From positions 186,001-250,000 of the forward strand of contig JAMPIV010015294.1 of NCBI GenBank assembly GCA_024509875.1: 64,000 nt of DNA, written 5' to 3'. How positions within the stretch are numbered: the first letter of the stretch is position 1; every line of letters begins with the position of its first letter. Both the position numbers and the translations under genes were made by a program. The notes under the pieces are model-generated. The model made no database searches. It saw only the letters and a list, made by a program, of their open reading frames with translations, and had not been told where the DNA came from. This document shows positions 10,161-22,689 of this stretch, in pieces. The stretch is from Oreohelix idahoensis (Eukaryota > Mollusca > Gastropoda > Stylommatophora > Oreohelicidae).

Positions 10161-11811
10161 CCCCAGGAACCACACAGAGCGGTCACAGTCAGGGTACCCC
10201 CAGGAACCACACAGAGCAGTCACAGTCAGGGTGCCCCAGGAACCACACAGAGCGGTCACAGTCAGGGTACCCCCAGGAACCACACAGAGCAGTCACAGTC
10301 AGGGTGCCCCCAGGAACCACACAGAGCGGTCACAGTCAGGGTACCCCCAGGAACCACACTGAGCAGTCACAGTCAGGGTGCCCTCAGGAACCACACAGAG
10401 CAGTCACAGTCAGGGTACCCAGGAACCACACAGAGCAGTCACAGTCAGGGTACCCAGGAACCACACAGAGTGGTCACAGTCAGGGTATCCAGGAACCACA
10501 CAGAGCAGTCACAGTCAGGGTACCCAGGAACCACACAGAGCAGTCACAGTCAGGGTACCCAGGAACCACACAGAGCAGTCACAGTCAGGGTACCCCCAGG
10601 AACCACACAGAGCAGTCACAGTCAGGGTACCCAGGAACCACACAGAGTGGTCACAGTCAGGATACCCCCAGGAACCACACAGAGCAGTCACAGTCAGGGT
10701 ACCCAGGAACCACACAGAGCGGTCACAGTCAGGGTACCCAGGAACCACACAGAGCGGACACAGTCAGGGTACCCCCAGGAACCACACAGAGCAGTCACAG
10801 TCAGGGTGCCCGGGAACCACACAGAGCAGTCACAGTCAGGGTACCCAGGAACCACACAGAGCAGTCACAGTCAGGGTACCCCCAGGAACCACACAGAGCA
10901 GTCACAGTCAGGGTACCCCCAGGAACCACACAGAGCAGTCACAGTCAGGGTGCCCTCAGGAACCACACAGAGCAGTCACAGTCAGGGTACCCAGGAACCA
11001 CACAGAGCAGTCACAGTCAGGGTACACAGGAACCACACAGAGTGGTCACAGTCAGGGTATCCAGGAACCACACAGAGCAGTCAGTCAGGGTACCCAGGAA
11101 CCACACAGAGCGGTTACAGTCAGGGTACCCAGGAACCACACAGAGCAGTCACAGTCAGGGTACCCCCAGGAACCACACAGAGCGGTCACAGTCAGGGTAC
11201 CCCCAGGAACCACACAGAGCAGTCACAGTCAGGGTACCCCCAGGAATCACACAGAGCGGTCACAGTCAGGGTACCCAGGAACCACACAGAGCAGTCACAG
11301 TCAGGGTACCCCCAGGAACCACACAGAGCAGTCACAGTCAGGGTACCCAGGAACCACACAGAGCAGTCACAGTCAGGGTACCCCCAGGAACCACACAGAG
11401 CGGTCACAGTCAGGGTACCCAGGAACCACACAGAGCAGTCACAGTCAGGGTACCCCATTAACCACACAGAGCAGTCACAGTCAGGGTACCCAGGAACCAT
11501 ACAGAGCAGTCACAGTCAGGGTGCCTGGAAACCACACAGAGCAGTCACAGTCAGGGTACCCCCAGGAACCACACAGAGCGGTCACAGTCAGGGTACCCAG
11601 GAACCACACAGAGCAGTCACAGTCAGGGTACCCCCAGGAACCACACAGAGCAGTCACAGTCAGGGTACCCCCAGGAACCACACAGCGGTCACAGTCAGGG
11701 TACCCAGGAACCACACAGAGCGGTCACAGTCAGGGTGCCCCCAGGAACCACACAGAGCGGTCACAGTCAGGGTGCCCCCAGGAACCACACAGAGCGGTCA
11801 CAGTCAGGGTA
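10161..11811 (+). repeat. 35/37-bp minisatellite, about 46 copies
   Basis: The unit begins AGGAACCACACAGAGC and continues AGTCACAGTCAGGGTACCC. Two length classes alternate: 35 bp (three Cs after GTA) and 37 bp (five Cs). Point variants (A/G in GAGCAGTC versus GAGCGGTC, GTAC versus GTGC) define subtypes. All three plus-strand frames stay open for hundreds of codons only because the unit lacks stops. The mixture of 35 and 37 bp changes frame constantly, so it is not a coding gene. Confidence 0.93.
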
Positions 11812-11954
11812 CATCCATAATGACCAGTCTAGGTGGAATAAAGAAAAGACCATCAGACAGAAAGAACCAAAAAAAAAAACATGGAGAGTCTTTATCTTTA
11901 TCTGTGTGCCCTGTGCTGTTTTAATCATCATGATGTTTATTCCAACACAAAAAT

Positions 11955-12185
11955 AAGAAACTTCATCTCACATTTCAAGGCAGTCTTATTGTTTAGCACT
12001 GAAACATGGAAATCAACAAACAGTGACAACCAAGAGCTGACAGACGTTCATAAGTGAATAGTACTTCTGCAGAATAGTAAAGATTGAAACGGTGATCACC
12101 GGATCACCAATGTGGTGATCACCGGATCACCAATGTGGAAGTGGTGGAAACAACCAGACAAATACCAGTGGAATAAGAGGTGACA
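11955..12185 (+). pseudogene. RTE LINE C-terminal fragment, heavily decayed
   Basis: The translation shows FISHFKAVLLFSTETWKST, equivalent to the NSNVKSVLLYGSETWRTT block of the RTE copy at 1695-3520. Decayed remains follow, including a region equivalent to KWYDKVTNVE. A 26-bp segment (GGTGATCACCGGATCACCAATGT...) is tandemly duplicated near 12090-12140. The matching downstream RTE block (GGCAGTCCTTGTTCTGGAAT) reappears at 12992-13018, so this fragment seems interrupted by the sequence between. Confidence 0.65.
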
Positions 12186-12359
12186 GAGGCTAGCCATGGA
12201 TTGTTGTTGTTTTTGTTGTTGTTTTTTTTAAACTAGGACTGCTGTTTTGCAATACCAAGTTGAAGAGTTCTCGGTATTATACACTGTAGATCTTGGCTTT
12301 TCCTGTGGCTTTCGTGCCATTCTGAAACATGTTGAGTTGAAGTCATGAGCTCCAGTTTC

Positions 12360-12680
12360 TCCAGCTTGGCTTGCAATTAAGGATCGTCACATCTGGTCCC
12401 AAACTAGGAGGAAGAAGTGCATGGCATACTGTGCATTCCTCACCATCCAAGAGGGCTTTCCAAATATGCAGGGCTAAAATACTGTACTCTGGTTCTGGGC
12501 TCTCCCATGGAATAGTCACGTCCTGCACAAGAGCCACTTCTCAGCTCCCCCCTGCCCATCATCAGCCCTCAGTGAGATCCTCCTGCATGCAGCCAACCAG
12601 GTAAAAGCCAGAGTTATACCTGGGGGTCAAGTGATTCCTCCAAGCTTAGTGTGCAATGCTGGGTTCTCAACATGTTTCAC
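12360..12680 (-). repeat. I-like LINE 5'-region fragment (minus strand)
   Basis: The minus strand of this stretch matches by eye the 5' leader of the LINE at 40754-45720, around 41188-41480. Shared strings include GAGAACCCAGCATTGCACAC, AAGTGGCTCT..GTGCAGGACGTGA and GGGAGAGCCCAGAACCAGAG. It contains no recognisable coding motif. It shows that the leader is a dispersed family sequence and not unique host DNA. Confidence 0.75.
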
Positions 12681-12724
12681 CACAGGGGAATCCCTGGAAG
12701 TGTGTGGATGATTTCAAGAGTTAA

Positions 12725-12930
12725 TGAGGATGTAATTAGCCTCACAGACAGAGGTTCACTTCCACATTTTAATACTGTAGCATTGTGCGTAGCTGGTGGT
12801 AATATAAGAATGACTCCAGAGTCAATGATGGTGTAATTAGCCTCACAGACAGAGGTTCACTTCCACGTATATATATATTGTAGCATTGTGCGTAGCTGGT
12901 GGTCATATCAGGATGACTCCAGCTATGCCT
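12725..12930 (+). repeat. two-copy direct repeat, period about 101 bp
   Basis: The segment containing GTAATTAGCCTCACAGACAG and GTAGCATTGTGCGTAGCTGG occurs twice, offset by 101 bp (12732 and 12833). A TA-rich microsatellite difference lies inside the second copy. A smaller 40-bp duplication (GAGATTGGAGGCAGATATAT) follows at 13050-13110. Confidence 0.8.
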
Positions 12931-13246
12931 CCATGCGTGCTAGCAATGCTTAGGACATACATTCATGAAACCAGTTTATAGCATTATAAGGCAGTCCTTG
13001 TTCTGGAATCCCTCAGGGTAATAGAAATTAAGTGAGCATATGGACAAAGAGATTGGAGGCAGATATATAAACATATGGACTAAGAGATTGGAGGCAGATA
13101 TATATAAACATATGGCACATGACTTGGTAGCTTAGTGTCAATTTATGGCCTATGCTCATCAGGGAGGTCAGGGGTATGAGTGAATGCTTATTCATAATTT
13201 CTGCCACTTTTCTTTTAAATTCTAACAAATAAAGTTACTTGGTTGT

Positions 13247-14756
13247 TGATAAAGTTGGATAACGTTGGATTTTTATTCCCGTTAATGATATCCACCAAAA
13301 GATAGATATAAGTGGATGGAAGCAGACATCATCATCATCATCAGTTGATAAGATCTCTATGGTGTTGTTTGCTCCACTGTAGTGTATGGAATGTCAACTT
13401 GACCTACGCAGTGGTGTGTAGACATGGATTGAGTGTATAATGTGCGAATGATGATAAAGGTTCGTGGTGTTGACAAAAAATGTTCTTTTCTCACACTCAT
13501 GTATGACTGGAAGTCATTGACACCAACGACTGTGTACCTTTTCTAAAGTTTAATTGGACGTACACACTCGACAGCACAGATAGTGACAAATCACAGGTTG
13601 CCATAATACATCATAGTACAGTGGATAAATGGTCTTGCAATGTTACATGGGCACTCATGTAGAATAAGTGTATAATGGACTGTCAGTAGCCAAGCACTCA
13701 GTATCGCCCATACATATATCATCTGACTTCACTGACTGAGCACGTCAGCTTATAAGCAATATTTCAGATGGCTTCTAAACCTAATCTCGTCTAGCGACGA
13801 TTCTTCAACATAATGTTCAGCACATATTTTTCCATATAATAATATTGAACCGCTAGCAATGGGTTCTCATGTGTAGCAGTGATCTCTGGACTGATCAAGC
13901 GATAATACGGGCATCCCTTTTCTCTTCTTGAAAGTCACTACATGTTTTGGTTCCAAGATGGCTTCACTCGTGAGCTGTCACTCACGTTTGGATACAGATA
14001 ATGAATCTGTCCTAAAGTTAGTCATTCATAAAACATTTCATTGCTCTGTAGATTTGATCATGAACAATTGACTGCAATCTACAGGATATAGTGCTGCTAG
14101 GAATCGAAGTCGTTTTCATCGAGTCAAATATATTCTCTTAGACATTCAAATCGTAACTATCGAAAATGGTGGCTTCGATCGAGAGTTCATAAGAGTATCT
14201 TTGATTACCTTGGTATAGGAAATATGAAACTGCCATTCCTTGGCAATACGACTAAACACTGGGGTAAAGCATACACGATAGGTTTAGACAACTATCACCT
14301 TCCCCACAAATACTGAGATCACTTTTTCCCCGGCGACAGGCCGACATGGAAAACACACAGTCCCTATCAGGACGAAGCCAAATCACACCACACTCTAGCG
14401 ACACATCCGCCGAATAGCCTTCGACCTCTCTAGAGACAACAGAACATATAGTTCGACTTAGATATGTAAAGATATACAGATATAAGACAGACTCGTCCTA
14501 CTCAGACAAACAATACACATAAATTCAGGCCATAGATATTCTGAAGCAAGAACAATCTATTATTACCCAAACAACGAATAAATCGCAGTAAAATGGATTT
14601 ATCCGCGGAGTTTGATCGAAAGAGCCGACACAACTTTCAAGGGAAGTAACTCAATAATGACTTTCCCTTAAGCACTATTTTGCTTTCAAAATATTTGCGA
14701 AGATAACAAGAATACCAATGTATAATATTGTAAGATATCAAAGACTGCACGTAACA
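13247..14756 (-). repeat. A1 3' LTR
   Basis: This is the downstream LTR in coding orientation. It starts TGTTACGTGCAGTC and ends CTTTATCA on the minus strand. A possible polyadenylation hexamer AATAAA occurs on the minus strand near 13270-13285. It has an internal CATCAT microsatellite near 13328-13345. Confidence 0.93.
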
Positions 14757-14790
14757 GTCTTACCACACCTCCCGGGAAAAAAAAAAATGG
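14757..14790 (-). other. A1 polypurine tract region
   Basis: On the minus strand GGGAGGTGTGGTAAGAC immediately precedes the 3' LTR. It is purine-rich and conserved at the same place in A2 and A3. It is the likely plus-strand DNA primer site. A homopolymer A/T region lies just upstream. Confidence 0.55.
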
Positions 14791-15247
14791 AACATTTTTT
14801 TTTTTCCTTTTTGAAATACATCTAGGAGCAACGTACAATAGGCTCACAACGCATGAATAATGCGCAGATGAAAATATCAGGAATACCTATAACGCCTAAT
14901 ATGAGGCTAAGTCGACTTATGGAGCGACTGGTGAGAATGTGTCTCATAAACTGAGAGAAATTATTTCTCTACAAGTATATTTTTCCAGGAAGGTGTCATC
15001 AAAGTATAATACAATTCTGGCAATTACACAATGCCTAAAAAATTCATATCATCATTTCGTATTAGATATCTTAAATTTATGATTTATGAAGAAAAAATCA
15101 TCAAAGCACAGCGGTGAATAAACATCAATGAACCGCTATGTAGTGATACAATCATTATATTATTAAATTACAAATGTGTATCTATCATGATATAGAAAAA
15201 GGAACTACTATAGAACTAGACATATCAAGAAGTCTAAGCCCTAATAG

Positions 15248-18200
15248 TTATGTGGAATCATGTGGGCATCTTGACAGAATGTCTGCCATCACATTATCTG
15301 ATCCACGAATAGCTCGCACAGAGAAATGAAAAGGTTGAAGAGCAATTGCATATCGAGTAGACCTCGAGCTCTTCAAATTCTTACTCTGTATAGCAGTAAG
15401 AGCTTTTTGGTCGGTTTCTACTATGAAATGTGCGCCTAGAAGGAATCTCTGTAGTTTGAGGATCGACCAAACCATAGCTAATAGCTCACGGTCTAAAACC
15501 GAATAATTCCTTTCTGCCGCATTAAGTTTTCTGGAAATATACATTACAGGATGCAGAGTTCCAGAGTACTCTTGCATTAGTGCCGCTCCAATCCCAGTGG
15601 ATGAAGCGTCACTACGAAGAACGAATGTCTTATCTTTAGTAGGTAGCACTAAAATAGGTGGTGTTGAAAACAGTGTTTTAATCTTATCCAGAGAGCATTG
15701 GCATTCCTGAGACCAGTGGACCACATTAGGCGAACCTTTCTTTAGAAGTGTTGAGAGAGGTGCCATGATAGAGGATAGATTCTGAATGAATCTGCCATAA
15801 AATTGAATAAGACCTAACAGACTTCTCACCTGTTTTTTTAGTCTTAGGGATTGAGATGTTAAGTATCTTACTAGTATTATGGTCCTCTGTCTTTAGGAAA
15901 CCATGACCAACTCGGTGGCCTAGGAAAGAAATTTCGCTAAAACCAATATAGGCTTTAGAGGGTTTCGCTGTCAGGTTGTGCTCACGCAAAGTAGACAGCA
16001 ATTCATCTAACCCTGAATAGTGATCTTCCCAAGTATCGCTGAAAAGACAGATGTCGTCTAGATATGCAATGACATCTGACCGATAAGATAGGATTCGGCG
16101 CATCATGCGTACGAACGTAGCTGGTGCGTTCATAAGACCGAAAGGCATAAAATTCCATTGGAACAAACCTCTAGGTGTTGAAAAAGCCGTGAGAGGTTTG
16201 GCGCGTTCAGATAAAGGAACTTGCCAATATCCTTTAGACAAATCAAGTTTAGTGAAAAAATGAGATTTGGAGAGTCGAGTAAGTAGCTCTTCCAGTAAAG
16301 GCATAGGTTCGGCATCGAACTTAGTTACTTGATTCAATTTTCGATAGTCAACGCAAAGACGTATGTTATTGTCTTTTTTTACGCACAATAACCATCGGCG
16401 AAGAATATGCAGAGGTGGATGGTTCGATTATTTTCAAATCTATCATCTCATCCAACTCTTTCTCGACCTGTGCTTGAAAATGTATAGGTATAGGATAAGG
16501 TCTAACCCTAATAGGAGTATGGTCAGTTAGAACAATGTCATGTTGAATGACATTCGTTTGTCCAGGGATGTCAGTGAGTACATCCTGAAATGTTTGCAAC
16601 ATAGTTGAAACTTGTCGCTGTTCTCCTAGAGACAAATCAGGAGAGACAGTAACGTTCTTCCATGATTCACTGGAATGAAGTGGGATCATTGGAAGAGGAA
16701 GATTTACATCTGAAAAACTTGTTTCCTCATCCTGTATCACGGACAGTGATGAGTAATGACCATGTTGTACTGGAGAATTGTCCGTTGCTTGGAAAATGGG
16801 TTGCAAATAATCCGGACGTTCATGGAATTCAGTAAGCATATTGATGTGGAAGGTTTTATGCTTCCCATCAATATCGACAATATAGTCGACATCGGAAATT
16901 TTCGATATTATATCGTACGGACCTTTCCAAGAAATAAGTAATCTGTTTTCCCTACAAGGTAGTAATACAAATGCTTTGTCACCAGGACAAAGTTGTCGTA
17001 AGCATCTCTTCTTATTGGCAAATTGCCTTGCCTTCTGTTTCGCAAATTCAGAAGAAGAAGTTGCTAATTTGCATGCTTCGATAATTTTTTGTCTCAACGC
17101 GATGACATATTCGTAGGATGACTTTGTGTCATCGTCAATATTGTCAGATGTTATGAGATCGTGAAGCAACGACATAGGGCCACGCGGACGCGCGCCAAAG
17201 ACGAGTTCAAAGGGAGAAAATCCCGTATGTTCATTGGGTACCTCTCTGTAAGCGAAGAGGGCCGCAGGTAAAACTCTGTCCCAGTCTTGAGGATGATCCT
17301 CAGTTATCTTCCCCAGTAAGTTTTTAAGTGTTCTATTAAGGCGTTCGACCATACCATTAGATATTGGATGGTAGATACTACTTAAAGATCTATCTATCTG
17401 CAGAGTAGACATTACTTGAGACATGGTATCTGATATTAGTTGGGTGCCATGGTCTGACAATATTTCTCCGGGGAACCCCAGACGAGAAAATATAAGCCAA
17501 AGAGCATCTGCAATATCAGCAGTAGTAATGCTCTTCAGAGGAATAGCCTCTGGCCAACGTGTGCACATATCAACACACGTCAAGATAAACTGATGTCCTC
17601 TGGCAGACTTGATCTTAAATGGACCAATAATGTCTATGGCCATTTTTTGAAACGGCCGAATAGGAATGTCCGCCGCCTGAATGGGTGCAGCATGCCGTGG
17701 ACCTTTGGATTTAACTTCCTGACATACTTTACAAGATCGACAATAAATACGTATGTCCTTGTTTACCAATGGCCAAAAGAAAGCCGCAAGGACTCTTGAC
17801 TTAGTACGGGAAAAACCCATGTGTCCAGCACACTGAGAGTCGTGAGCGTGCTGCAAAATTTTAACTCTCAAATTCTTGGGAACCAGGATTTGAGAATGAC
17901 TTGACGTAATGGAGTCTTGAACCATACGTACAAGTACGCCATTCTTATTTGTAATCCACGATTTACGACTTGTGTCTTTATTCGGATCACCTTTAGTTGC
18001 AAGAATGAAGAATTTCTTCAGAGTGGGATCATCTTCTTGCTGTTTTATAAACGAGTCACGAGAAATTACCAAGGGATTATCTTGGTTATGCACTTCATTA
18101 TCTTCAATAGATGAAGTTTGAGGCATATTAAGAGCCTGAGCTCTAGTGACTACAGCGTTAGCAATCTGCATGTTTTGCCTTTCCCACGTGGAAATTTGTT

Positions 18201-19281
18201 GCGGAGTGCATTCCTTGACTCCATGAATGCGACCGATGATGAGGTCAGCGATCGGATTCGGAAGAAGACATGCGTGTACATCTCCTGTAAAGAAAGGAGT
18301 AGCAATCCTAATGATAGCAGTAGAGTATTTCTCTAATGTGCCGCCAAATGTTACACATTTGACTACTTGTCCAGTGGCACGGGAAGGATCTACGAGTGAC
18401 TGCCTAACACCAATTGTGGTGCATCCAGAATCAAATAGCACAGAGACTGGATTGTTATTCACTAAACCCTTATGTAAGACAAGAGAACCTCTTCCATCAT
18501 GCGCGACTGATGCTGGAAGAGCAGGAAGAGGATGGCCACAGCTTAAAGTAGACACTGTGGTTGGCTCAAATAACGTTTTGCATTGGGGGCACTGAGATGC
18601 TCTCCCAAAATCAAAAGCGGCACATGCCATATTACTAGCATCATTATTATCTTTACTCTGTTTATAGGCTTCATGGGACTCTTGTTGTGCAGAGTTTGCC
18701 TGAAAATGTGGTTTATGTCTTTTGTTTTGAGATCTACCTCGGTTATTATCACCTCTGTAGTTATTGTTACCTCTATTGTAACCCCTATTTGGGTTTGAGT
18801 CATAGTTCCCTTGGTTACCATTATCATATTCATTATAATGAGTATCTCTGTAATTATGATCTTGTTGACTCCAAGACGGATAACCCTGATAGTTTCTATA
18901 ATTACTTCCTCTACGGAAATTCCTATAATTATGACCACCCCTGTGTCGAGAGCTATCAGGTCGTCTCCAGTTCTTTGAAGAAGAACCCTGAAATGATTGG
19001 TTACCTTGGTTTTGATAACTATTATGGTTACCTTTTTTATCAAATCTGTTTTGAGGTCCCTGAAATCTGTGTGAATAATTGGGATTGTATGGTGTTGCTG
19101 AAGCAACTGGCATACTCTCCTTAATCTTAGTGTTGCCAAAAGTCACGTCGGGGTGTGCAGTGACATATTGGGAACAATATTCTTCCATTTCTTTTAGAGA
19201 TTTGGGTTTACGCTCATGTATAAATTCAAGGAAAGGTTTGTTCACACATGACATAATCTTATCTCTGAGCAACAAATCCAT
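15248..19281 (-). pseudogene. A1 gag C-terminus and pol: PR, IN, RT, RNase H (frameshifted)
   Basis: It is open from 19281 to about 16380, covering Gag C-terminal half, protease (FDSG), HHCC zinc region, integrase core with a DD35E spacing, GPY/F motif, and the start of RT. It then shifts frame near 16380, at a T-run followed by a local rearrangement (ACGCACAATAAC instead of CGAACAATAAC). It continues through RT (YLDDI) to about 15835, where a 7-T run replaces the 6 Ts of A3 and shifts frame again into RNase H, ending at 15248. An extra two Ts at about 19294 (8 instead of 6) cut it off from upstream gag. All breaks lie at or next to homopolymers. Confidence 0.9.
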
Positions 19282-19564
19282 AAGTCCTTCATACGTTTTT
19301 TTTCTGTTTTGGAAAGCTCAATCCAACGATCAACTGTGAGACGTGCCTTTGCAGTGAATTCTGAGAATTCTACACCCGTCTCAGGTACCATCGTTTTAAA
19401 TAAAAGGCGATAGCCTTCCTCACTTAGCTGATATTTTTTTTATCAAAGCCGCCCTAATGACATCATAATTATCCTTATCTGCTTCTCCTACAAGGCATAA
19501 TCTAGTCAAAGATTCACCTTTCAAGTTTTCTGATAATTGATTAGCGTATTGTGATTTATCCACA

Positions 19565-20032
19565 TTATGTCAATCTCAATTTCTCTAACTCAAATTCATG
19601 TTCTCTTATTGCTTTTTTTTGTTCAGCTTCCCTGTCTAATCTTTTTTGTTCAGCTTCCCTGTCTAATCTTTTTTGTTCAGCTTCCCTGTCTAATCTTTTT
19701 TGTTCAGCTTCACTGTCTAATCTTTTTTGTTCAGCCGCAGCTTCTCTTTCCAATTTTTTTTGTTCAGCTTCAAATCTCCTTTCCTCTACCTGCATCTGCA
19801 ATTTCTTTTGTTCAGCAGCAGCCTCAGCTTCTCTTTCTAATCTTTTCTCTTCCGCCATAGCTTTTCTTTCTTCTGCAGCTAATCTTTTCTCTTCTGCCAT
19901 AGCTCTTCTCTCTTCTGCAGCTAATGCTTTGTCATATTGAGCAACTGCCCATTGTTCTAATTGTTGACCAGTCTTATCAAGGGCTTTCCCTTGTGTAATG
20001 AAGTATTCTAATGTAGCCATGATGTCTAACAA
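19565..20032 (-). pseudogene. A1 gag N-terminal part with expanded charged repeats
   Basis: The frame starts MLDIMATLEYF at 20032 (alternative start five codons later). It is dominated by Glu/Lys/Arg/Ala-rich helical sequence, probably coiled coil. It includes tandem nine-residue units REAEQKRLD encoded by near-identical 27-bp DNA repeats (19620-19735). The frame then meets a 137-bp deletion relative to A3 (junction at 19568), which removes the start of the gag core domain and shifts frame. The gag core continues in other frames to 19300. Confidence 0.85.
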
Positions 20033-21132
20033 TAATACTAATCACCTGAATCAATAATAATACCACAAGTTCTCAATGACTTGATTAATCAGTATACTAT
20101 CCCAATATCTGTGGGTCACAAGCCTTTAATAAGGTCTTGTATAATAGTAATAATAATCAGGTACTGGTTTATACCATAATCCAAGTGCAGTGCACAGGCA
20201 ATTGTGTCTTATGAAATATACCTATATAAAACATATGTCAACCAACAGAATACATAAAGTACAAATAGGACTGACAATACAAGAACGTTTGCAGAAATCA
20301 AAATAAATCAAATAGGGAAATCAATGAAAATAATCACTGAATCTGCAAAGAATAACAACACAAATGACGTCACAATATATGAATATAAATTGTGAATAGA
20401 ACTGAAAGATAGAAAAGGTTAGACCAACAAATTACAAACAAATCAAAACAAAACTAAAGAACAAAGAAATATTACAAAAATAACAATAATTACAGACTTC
20501 ACAGCTAACACAAAAGCAACAGTTGTCGCAGCAAATTTTCAATCAAGAAAATTGCACCTATAGAAAACGCCCACAACGGACCCTCTATGACGTGGGATAT
20601 TCTGTTGTGAGGACGCCGCCCAACCTTAAACACAACCCGCTGACATAGAAACTAACATACTATACAAACAAATAACATGTAAACATAAATATATATAAAT
20701 TATGTGTATGATAGTATGTGTTGCAAAATAGGCTCAGTTTTACAGTAATGGCAAAGTTATTTTTATGAAAATAAACAAACTGCCACTTTATTCAATTAAA
20801 CATTCTGGCCTTAAATATTAAAGTTCATATATGGAAAACAAGAAGATCCATCGATGAAAATAGGACTTCTTAGTTCACTCATACTGTCTTCCTGTTAACA
20901 TTGAGAAGAATTGATCCAACTGTTCTGTGAAACTCTATAATGTCTAATGTAAAAAATGTCAACAACGCTGACCTACATACTGCATTCACCTGACAGGTCA
21001 CGTGACGAAGTGTTGACAAAGAGCAAACCAATACTGCAAGTGTGTCGTATCAGCCACAGGAAACGGTCTGGTATCGGTAATCTGTTGACTTCTGAACTTC
21101 TGCGAGGTCAAACCCAGAAAGCTGGTCCACCA
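20033..21132 (-). other. A1 untranslated leader
   Basis: About 1.1 kb of AT-rich sequence between the 5' LTR and gag, without coding potential. A GC-richer block (20567-20632, containing CGCCCACAACGGACCCTC) is almost identical in A2 (36188-36250) and A3 (63931-63995). It may hold packaging or translation signals. The primer-binding site sits next to the LTR. Confidence 0.6.
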
Positions 21133-21134
21133 GT
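21113..21134 (-). other. A1 primer-binding site
   Basis: Two bases after the 5' LTR the minus strand reads TGGTGGACCAGCTTTCTGGG. It begins with TGG as expected for pairing to a tRNA CCA end. A2 has TGGTGAGCCAGCTTTCTGGG at the same site. I could not assign the tRNA species. Confidence 0.6.
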
Positions 21135-22644
21135 TGATAAAGTTGGATAACGTTGGATTTTTATTCCCGTTAATGATATCCACCAAAAGATAGATATAAG
21201 TGGATGGAAGCAGACATCATCATCATCATCAGTTGATAAGATCTCTATGGTGTTGTTTGCTCCACTGTAGTGTATGGAATGTCAACTTGACCTACGCAGT
21301 GGTGTGTAGACATGGATTGAGTGTATAATGTGCGAATGATGATAAAGGTTCGTGGTGTTGACAAAAAATGTTCTTTTCTCACACTCATGTATGACTGGAA
21401 GTCATTGACACCAACGACTGTGTACCTTTTCTAAAGTTTAATTGGACGTACACACTCGACAGCACAGATAGTGACAAATCACAGGTTGCCATAATACATC
21501 ATAGTACAGTGGATAAATGGTCTTGCAATGTTACATGGGCACTCATGTAGAATAAGTGTATAATGGACTGTCAGTAGCCAAGCACTCAGTATCGCCCATA
21601 CATATATCATCTGACTTCACTGACTGAGCACGTCAGCTTATAAGCAATATTTCAGATGGCTTCTAAACCTAATCTCGTCTAGCGACGATTCTTCAACATA
21701 ATGTTCAGCACATATTTTTCCATATAATAATATTGAACCGCTAGCAATGGGTTCTCATGTGTAGCAGTGATCTCTGGACTGATCAAGCGATAATACGGGC
21801 ATCCCTTTTCTCTTCTTGAAAGTCACTACATGTTTTGGTTCCAAGATGGCTTCACTCGTGAGCTGTCACTCACGTTTGGATACAGATAATGAATCTGTCC
21901 TAAAGTTAGTCATTCATAAAACATTTCATTGCTCTGTAGATTTGATCATGAACAATTGACTGCAATCTACAGGATATAGTGCTGCTAGGAATCGAAGTCG
22001 TTTTCATCGAGTCAAATATATTCTCTTAGACATTCAAATCGTAACTATCGAAAATGGTGGCTTCGATCGAGAGTTCATAAGAGTATCTTTGATTACCTTG
22101 GTATAGGAAATATGAAACTGCCATTCCTTGGCAATACGACTAAACACTGGGGTAAAGCATACACGATAGGTTTAGACAACTATCACCTTCCCCACAAATA
22201 CTGAGATCACTTTTTCCCCGGCGACAGGCTGACATGGAAAACACACAGTCCCTATCAGGACGAAGCCAAATCACACCACACTCTAGCGACACATCCGCCG
22301 AATAGCCTTCGACCTCTCTAGAGACAACAGAACATATAGTTCGACTTAGATATGTAAAGATATACAGATATAAGACAGACTCGTCCTACTCAGACAAACA
22401 ATACACATAAATTCAGGCCATAGATATTCTGAAGCAAGAACAATCTATTATTACCCAAACAACGAATAAATCGCAGTAAAATGGATTTATCCGCGGAGTT
22501 TGATCGAAAGAGCCGACACAACTTTCAAGGGAAGTAACTCAATAATGACTTTCCCTTAAGCACTATTTTGCTTTCAAAATATTTGCGAAGATAACAAGAA
22601 TACCAATGTATAATATTGTAAGATATCAAAGACTGCACGTAACA
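21135..22644 (-). repeat. A1 5' LTR
   Basis: It is identical to the 3' LTR in length (1510 bp), with one substitution noticed. As the upstream LTR it should hold the promoter; no confident TATA assignment was made. Confidence 0.93.
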
Positions 22645-22689
22645 GTTGTCCAAATTCTAATCTAACTAGCAATCTTCACAGGCAACATG

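Larger units (their letters stand above)
13247..22644 (-). mobile_element. LTR retrotransposon A1 (Ty3/gypsy-class, integrase before RT)
   Basis: Two 1510-bp LTRs (13247-14756 and 21135-22644) bracket a 6378-bp interior that codes on the minus strand. I saw a single LTR difference (C/T near 14341 versus the equivalent base in the other LTR). The 5-bp duplication GTTGT flanks it (13242-13246 and 22645-22649). LTR termini on the coding strand are TG...CA. The interior has leader, gag and pol (protease, integrase, RT, RNase H). Several frame breaks show this copy cannot make the whole polyprotein. It belongs to the same family as A2 and A3. Confidence 0.95.

Noticed and set aside
10112..11924. 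Three overlapping plus-strand open frames of 449-484 codons with repeated GTTQSSHSQGTP/EPHRAVTVRV motifs
   Set aside because: They are the three frames of one stop-free minisatellite whose 35/37-bp units shift frame at every step; no frame shows codon-level constraint.
18543..19139. 198-codon frame overlapping gag in A1 (also at 34065 and 61883)
   Set aside because: It lies over the low-complexity R/G/N/Y tract of the real gag frame. Its Ile/Thr/Val-rich composition is what the shifted codons give, and its presence in all copies follows from the gag sequence.
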